From Ectocarpus siliculosus (taxonomy: Eukaryota; Sar; Phaeophyceae; Ectocarpales; Ectocarpaceae): a stretch of 64,000 nt of DNA. The stretch lies in contig FN649742.1 of NCBI GenBank assembly GCA_000310025.1, forward strand, positions 5,507,341 through 5,571,340, given 5' to 3'. Of this stretch, positions 58,501 to 64,000 are shown one piece after another (positions within the stretch are counted from its first letter, which is position 1; every line of letters starts with the position of its first letter). The notes under the pieces are model-generated. The model had not been told where the DNA came from. It saw only the letters and a list, made by a program, of their open reading frames with translations, and did no database searches. The position numbers were made by a program, and so were the translations under genes.

Positions 58501-59476
58501 AGCCCTAACTGTAGGCACGCATCCGAGTTGTTCAATTGGACGGGAAGCTACCTCCTACCCCATTCGGATTTTATCGCGCGCTTTTGTTGAAACGAGAGAC
58601 CAGAGGCATCGGCCAGACTTCGAGCTCCACCTCCGTGCAAGAAGGCAGTGGCACCGATGACGACTTGAACACCGGGTAAGGTTGTTGATCTGGAGGACTC
58701 TGGTCACCGCCAGTTGAAGAGCACCGTAAGGTTGCTAGTCATCGCACCTCCGAACGGTCGTTTTCTACCATATACATTTTCGCCATCACACGTTCATTGC
58801 GATGACTCCGGACTGTGCAATGACTCCGGGCACGTGTGCGGAATCGAGTTCAATCAATTAGTTTTTGACGTTTAAGGTACACCCCTGTGCGATAACTCCG
58901 ATAGCACTGGAAATACGCATGTTTTCATCTCCTTCGTACCTCCACATGTGGTTCACGACGATGCCATATGTAGCGGAGCCAACGTGCCTGTTTGGTTGCA
59001 GGGGCAAAGATTGCACCGGAATCGTTGGCGCTATTATATTAGTCATCGCACCGCTGTGCCGTGACTCGGAACTCTGTGCGGAAATCGAAGTAAAACATTA
59101 GGCCATTAAATTTTATCGCACGAGGGTGCAATGACTCCGGGACTGTGCGATGACCCACAATCTTACGGTACAAGACTGTCAGTCCTATGCCCCTCGCTCC
59201 TTGCGATGTTTCCTTCTTGTAGGATATAGCCCGGCGTCCTTCGTTCGCCTTGACCCTAGCCCTAACTATCGGCACACTTCCGAGTTGTTCTTTCGTACGT
59301 AAAGCTATAACTCCTACCCAATTTTGGCTTTTGCGCGTACTCTTTGTCGCAACCGAGAGAACAGAAAAATCGACCAGAGTTCGAGCTCCGGCTCGTGGGA
59401 ATCGAAGGACTACGTTATCATTGGCCTGTCGGCAGCTGTGGCTTGTGCATCATCCTGGCAACCGGTGTTCTTGTAG
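52565..59476 (+). CDS. Type I membrane protein with extracellular beta-helix, copy 2
   Basis: Eight exons: 52565-52996, 56312-56638, 57073-57309, 57454-57558, 57930-58111, 58306-58365, 58604-58675, 59365-59476 (508 aa as read). Borders are GT..AG and phases 0,0,0,0,2,2,2 agree. Exons 2-4 have the same lengths (327, 237, 105 nt) as in the copy at 13251. Signal peptide LALFFLGLAARQGSA at residues 10-24; beta-helix strands as in copy 1 (DGITF, RGGAVYAI, GGAAIECCGAVISN, GGALLVN). The acidic Cys module (MGEFNDMYCFGNDPYECEF) follows. Exons 6, 7 and the start of 8 are repeats of one Ser-rich stalk unit (NQSSSSDSATDDG; GQTSSSTSVQEGSGTDDD; DQSSSSGSWESK). The membrane segment starts DYVIIGLSAAVAC, then the frame stops early at 59474; another frame gives a better hydrophobic continuation (CIILATGVLVV) and runs to 59595. 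So the protein either lost its anchor or the sequence has a 2-bp error. Function inferred only as cell-surface. Confidence 0.8.
54759..55078 (+). mobile_element. Possible transposase DNA-binding relic
   Basis: The plus-strand frame has KGFSASEGRAKYFVSRHSLK followed by GQTGSVDDAAI. A helix ending in S-x-G then F-x-x-R-H-x-L and G-x-x-GSVD is the layout of CENP-B/Tc5-type helix-turn-helix domains of pogo-like transposases. A 1-nt frame change would be needed to continue into VHDKIAQ. It sits in intron 1 of beta-helix copy 2. No DDE domain is visible. Confidence 0.35.
58112..59364. repeat. Tandem stalk-exon repeats with introns
   Basis: Three units of about 240-310 bp share blocks in the same order: a donor-side TTGTTGATCTG..GGACTCTGGT, then CCTTGCC/TTCTTGTAGGATA, then CCTAACT..GGCACAC/GC, then a stalk exon after GAGAACAG or GAGACCAG. 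Units begin near 58111, 58365 and 58675; the third is split by the element at 58723-59169. Confidence 0.8.
58723..59169. repeat. MITE-like element, family C
   Basis: A 447-bp insertion in the third stalk-repeat intron. The 25-bp ends are imperfect inverted repeats: left ACCGTAAGGTTGCTAGTCAT then CGCAC; right, reverse-complemented, ACCGTAAGATTGTGGGTCAT then CGCAC. Internal copies of GCGATGACTCCGG occur near both ends. Comparing with the unit at 58410 shows the uninserted site AGAGTACAAGAC, so the insertion boundaries are well defined. Confidence 0.8.
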
Positions 59477-60424
59477 TGCGGGCCTGCAAAAACGGCGGGG
59501 GGCTCGGTGAAACACAGTCTGTCCCCTTCCACAACAGGCGCACACCTGCCCCCACCCGCACCAGCAGCTACACCAGCTATGACAGGCACTGCTGAGCCCG
59601 TCGAATCATAGATGATGAGTGTGTCGAGCTTCCAGTATCATGTGAAGTTGGCGAAGTCTTCGGAAGTGGGAAAAATAGAAGGGCGGATAGATCGATGCGT
59701 CATGATAGCGGTAGGATGATATGCCAGTCTTTGTAAAATGTGATGCGTGTAGCGTGTGACGACGCAAAACCGCCGCAGAACGTCGAACGTTGGAAACATC
59801 ATGTGAGTGTGAGTATTGCTCTTGACTTGCATGGCTTGCGATGTGCCCGCCCAACCAAGGTATTGAGAAACGATTGCGCAAGAGTTTGTTGTAGAAATTT
59901 CACGGTTTTATCCAACCCTTACCAGAATGGTTACAGGAGGAGAGTTTATTCCGAGAGACTGACGTAACCCCGAGTGCAGTACGCAGGCCGCAAGAACTTG
60001 TGGTTCAGGAACATGTTTTCACAGAGCAGGTGCTTTTCAAGACGAGAAAACCGCGCCTAGCCTATGTCGAAACATTAGGGAGATTTTCCTTGGCTTTCCG
60101 GTATGTATCGCGCCCAGCATATTTTTACGCCGGAGTAAGTCGCGTCAACGAAGTCACGACAACCGAAGCCAGTATATCACAATTTTGAATGGAACAGAAG
60201 GTTCAAAACTTGTTCTAGACGACGCCCAACATTTGCTTTCCTGATGGAGTTTACAACCGATTAATTAACTGGTTCGGACGGATTGGATCCATCCGCGCCC
60301 GGACTGTTTTTCTGTTTTTTGGTGGCTTGTCTTAACTCCTGATTTTTCCCGGTAGTTCGTCGTGTTTCGGGGTGCTTTCTTCGTGTTGTTGCGGAACATT
60401 TGAAACAGATCAGGCTTTATCTCG
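59477..60424. other. Downstream flank of beta-helix copy 2
   Basis: Contains the open alternative C-terminal frame up to 59595, then no recognisable gene. Nothing else is supported. Confidence 0.5.
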
Positions 60425-60447
60425 ATATTTATCAGGTCATGCATAAT

Positions 60448-61504
60448 GTGACGGAGTACATGCGCAGCACGACTGCCAACCATGAGACTTCTCAGTAGTC
60501 TACTGTATTGACGGATAATAGATGCGCAACACGCTTCCAACTATGGTGGGTCTACAGGTCAGACGTCTGGACTTCCCGTCCTCCTTTTCGCACACACCCA
60601 ATATTGCAGGTATGATCTTCGCTCGGCTTGTCGCCCTATGTAGCTAGTGTTTGGTTCGCGACTTCCGAGTCCTTCACCCCACCGTCTGGCGGGGATTGTT
60701 TGTACATAATGTTCGTAACCCAGACACACACACACATATATATATATGTGGGGACATGTCAGGGCGTTCACATCCATCCTTCTCCTTCTCCATCCGCCAC
60801 CCTCCTCACCCTACACATGTCTTTATGACTTCCCCCCCCGGGAAAAGTGCGGAGAGAGAAGAAAATAATCTAAGGAAATAAACCAAGGAGAAGGAGGGTC
60901 TAGAAGTGTACGGAATGTTGAAAGAAGGAATAGGGTTCAAGGATTACCTACACGGGCCAATGGATGCAGGGACAAAGCTTAAGGGCAAATTCAGGACCTG
61001 AGACATAGGCCTTCGAGAAAGCCGACGAACACATAGGATGGTAGACGACGAAGACGACAAGTTCAGATGTGATTGCGGCTTCGAGTGCGAAGACGGGGTT
61101 CATGTAGTCGCGGAATGTCAGTTGTACGAAAACGAGAGGCAAGTGTACATGACTGAGCTGGGAAAAATAGAAGGGAGGCACAGGGAGATGTTTGAGGCAT
61201 GGGATAGAGAGGAGAAGACGGTAGCTGTACTGGGAAATAGGAAGTCGTTTGAAGAGGCGGGAAGTGATATCGTTGGGATAGATAGACTAAATAGGGAAGA
61301 CTTTTTTGAGCTACCTTGGCAAAGTGGGAACGAACGATTGGCCATCGGTGATCGGTCCTGTGGGAACAATGCTCCGTCCTCTCGAGGACGCGTGGTCAAT
61401 GATCTAACCGCTAAGGCATGCAAGCCATAAGAGTACGCCCCCCGCCCCCGGGAAAAGCAAAAGAAAGAGGCTTCAGTTGAGGTCGTGGCTACCCGCGGGC
61501 TGTT
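60448..61504 (+). mobile_element. 5'-truncated LINE-type retrotransposon relic
   Basis: The frame around 61000-61340 has CDCGFECEDGVHVVAECQLY followed by an R, a C-x-C-x(n)-H-x(4)-C cluster found after the reverse transcriptase in many non-LTR elements, and a helical tail (YMTELGKIEGRHREMFEAWD). In-frame text upstream (from about 60945) contains one stop, so it is dead. A perfect 23-bp direct repeat, ATATTTATCAGGTCATGCAT then AAT, flanks the segment at 60425-60447 and 61505-61527 and may be the target duplication. Confidence 0.6.
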
Positions 61505-61527
61505 ATATTTATCAGGTCATGCATAAT

Positions 61528-64000
61528 TCACTCAACTAACCCAAAAAACAAAACGGGAAAACAGTTTATTTGGGGTCGTGACAAACAACGACACACACAA
61601 TACGCTCGATTCCTTACGGACAATGCTCGCTTTTGAGATCGCGGCCGACGTAATCTTTTCAGGGGGGATGAAACATGGCCATCCCCGTTTGTTTTCCCGG
61701 AAGCATCGCCTATCTTACTGTACCCGAACATTAAGCTTCAAAAAAGCCCAAGAAAAGCGACATCTAGCCACCTACTCCAAACCGTACTTCTTACTCCTAT
61801 ATTTATTTGGGATATCCCAGCCGATCTCTCCAAAGTATTTATTAATTACGGGTCAGAGGGGGATGTGGAGACCATCTTCGTAAAGATACTACCTCCCCAA
61901 CGTCTAAGGTGGCGAGGACGATTCCCTCTTTCAAAATGGCGTCGACGTGAGATGTCAGAGTGTCTGCTTTGGGTTGCGGAAGACACGGGTGAATTCAAAT
62001 CACGACGTTCACCAAATACTCTTGTAAACGGCAATAAAGCAAAACGGTGGGGGGGGGCAAGAAGGACGCACTTGCTATCGAACTCGGAACTTCTGATGAC
62101 ATGGCGGACGTAGCGAACCCACCCTTGTAATCACGCACAAAGGATTGTCAAGAAGTCGATCGCCCCGCCGCCAGCCGGTCGGGTTCCGGTTACCCTTCGG
62201 GTAGACTTCTCTTTCTTCTCTATCTAGCAAACAAGAAGAAGTCTCGAAAAAAGGGGGGGAGGGGCGATGTGGAGACCACCTTCTTTATAAAGGTACTATC
62301 TCCCCAACGTCTGTCGAGGACGATTCCCTCCTTTCACAGAGAGTATGCTAGTAAGGTCTTTGGGGAGCAGGATGGCTCGTGGGTCTGGATATCGACGGAG
62401 CGCGAAACTTTTGACGACCATGCTTGTCTACAAGGATGAAGCGGCGTTTGGCCGTGCTCATTCAACTCCAGCCCAGCTGCTTGAAAGCGTCGACGGCTAC
62501 GTCGAGGACGACGTGGGCTTGATCCGCTACGTCAGGTTCCAACTCCCTAAGAAGAAGACGACAGCTACCTGTCCGACTTTGTTTTCCTTGCGCAAGCAGG
62601 GGGAACGGGGTAACGCCATCTTCTGGTACTGGCAGAAAGCCTGAGGGAGACCATGCCGGCGACAGACTTTTCCGGCAAAGAATGGGGTGTTGACCCACGA
62701 AAAGGGGGGAGCGACGGCGACGAACTCACAGCCGAGAACGGCGTGCTTTGGCTGTTTGGGTACCTTTTACACCGGCCCAGACAGAAAGACAGTCACGCTG
62801 CCGTGCGGCTGCAATCCCTGTGCAACAGGTGCAGGTGCAAGGACCGAAAGTCCTCGCTCGCTTGCGGCTGCAGAAATCGTTACACCCTACGTCGGGCGGC
62901 ACCAGCACCTGTGCCAACAGGGGGGGGGGCTGCGTGCCGGCCTACGTTGGGTGCTCCTCAAACTGGGCCGATCGAGGGTGCCGTCCGACCCCGACTACCC
63001 GTCGAGACTCGACCACGCCCATCCCCGCGTTTCGCCAATGCCTTCGCACTCTTTCTCGCCTCGAGGAAGCAGCAGGAATCGCACGGAGCGGAACAGAACG
63101 ACGTGGAGGCGCCCCCCCCCCGAGCCAACTGGGAGCAACGACGTTTCCTCCGGCGATGCCGTGGAATCAAAGAACGCAGAGCTGGAGGACCCCGAGTCGG
63201 ACGAGAACGGCGACGGTTCGGTCGTTGCACTCGACGATTTGATGGAGTTGGATTCGAGCGAATCTGGCTCCAGCGGTGGGGAATCTGACAGGTTGAGCGA
63301 GAAGAGCGTCGACCCTGCGTGGAGTGACGGAGACCCAGATGATGTTGTTGCGGCTCTCGAACACAACACCTGGAATTGAAATCTGACTACGTCTTCAGAT
63401 AGGTGCATGTTACGTTCCTTGAGAGACCCGGCTTGCTTGGGGTTGGGGATGTCGTGATGGGAACTCTTACACGTCAGATATCTATATCGTAGCGAAAGAT
63501 CTAATACTGGCGCCATCGTTCTCGTGCTCGGTCCTAGAAGGGTGCGTGTGATCGGATTTATTTCTTCTAATCCATGTATCAATGCCGTATTTTGCGCGTC
63601 GTTCTTGGTTGTTCTACAGGTCCGTGCTTTACTTGCGTTCCGTTGGATAGAACCGGTCGAAACGGCGACCAGGGGTGGCAGATTGTCAGACGTAGGAGCG
63701 CCAGCCGTACACTGAACAGCTGCAAGAGTGCGCATTTTCGCCCGACCAATTGTCGTACCTAGGGGCGGAGGGAGACGGACGTGGGGGGGGGGGGGGGGGG
63801 GGGGGGGGGCCCTATACCGGGTCGTCCAAAATCTTTTGACCTTTAGCCACCCCCCCCACAAAACGGGGGGCGGAAGCCCCGGGGTTTCCCCGGAACAGGG
63901 TCTCACATTCCCCAAGGGCAAAGGCCCGGGGGGTTTCCGGGAAATCCCAGAAGGGGGAGTTCTCTTCTGGTAAAGGGGTTTCGCAACTTGGGGTTTTTTT
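61528..64000. other. Right-end region of decayed repeats
   Basis: Two direct repeats of about 75 bp lie at 61859-61934 and 62268-62341 (shared GATGTGGAGACCA). Plus-strand frames at 62345-62644 (contains DGYVEDDVGLIRYVRFQLP) and 62687-63379 (contains CFGCLGTF and LPCGCNPC, a RING-like Cys pattern, then an acidic Ser-rich C-terminus) stay open but have no recognised family and no confirmed start. A 27-base G run at 63783-63809 and the following C/G runs look unreliable. Confidence 0.4.

Noticed and set aside
61360-61440. tRNA-like tail of the LINE relic
   Set aside because: TTAGCGGTTAGATCA on the minus strand resembles a D arm, but there is no B box and no foldable cloverleaf.
62995-63921. 308-codon minus-strand frame
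   Set aside because: Longest frame in the window, but it overlaps a G run and an opposite frame with better composition; no motif or homology.
1-64000. CRISPR arrays, operons, riboswitches, bacterial ribosome binding sites
   Set aside because: The window is intron-rich nuclear DNA; tandem repeats seen are microsatellites, MITEs and exon repeats with no spacer structure.

Overview
This window looks like nuclear DNA of a photosynthetic stramenopile, most probably a brown alga close to Ectocarpus. Three things point there: small exons (about 40-440 nt) separated by introns of hundreds to thousands of bases with GT..AG borders; a plastid protein carrying an ER signal peptide followed by an ASAFAP-like motif, as expected for a secondary plastid; and neighbouring genes that alternate strand, a known habit of the Ectocarpus genome. 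There are no bacterial features (no operons, no CRISPR). No species is proven by the sequence alone.

Most long open frames here are chance frames in introns. I built gene models by finding conserved protein segments and then requiring splice sites and codon phase to agree between exons. This gave eight genes, left to right: (1) a thylakoid-lumen FKBP-type prolyl isomerase (+, 1002-4233, 5 exons); (2) a DCC/DUF393 thiol-redox protein, probably plastid-targeted (-, 5996-7299, 3 exons); (3) an RPA34/PAF49-like RNA polymerase I subunit (+, 8707-11922, 4 exons); (4) a type I membrane protein with an extracellular beta-helix (+, 13251-19321, 6 exons); (5) a RuvC-fold Holliday-junction-resolvase-like protein (-, 21937-27145, 5' end and middle incomplete); (6) replication protein A 14-kDa subunit RPA3 (+, 31791-38701, one central exon not found); (7) the TREX-2 PCI-domain subunit PCID2/Thp1 (-, 41014-50811, first exon not found); (8) a close paralogue of gene 4 (+, 52565-59476, 8 exons). 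Strand order is + - + + - + - +.

The genes do not form a pathway. Several serve nuclear nucleic-acid work (Pol I transcription, ssDNA binding, mRNA export, junction resolution), two are plastid-side proteins, and the beta-helix pair are likely cell-surface proteins. The pair keep identical sizes for three internal exons and share intron sequence, so they come from a segmental duplication. Copy 8 then multiplied a small stalk exon and carries an apparent 2-bp slip in its membrane segment.

Introns and intergenic DNA hold at least three families of short inverted-repeat transposons (MITE-like), LINE and possible copia relics, two large palindromic duplications, GA/CT microsatellites, and a dispersed TACTGCTGTA word. 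Two stretches (about 23990-24840 and 63780-64000) are full of G and C runs and may be poor assembly. The last 4.5 kb contains only decayed repeats that I could recognise.
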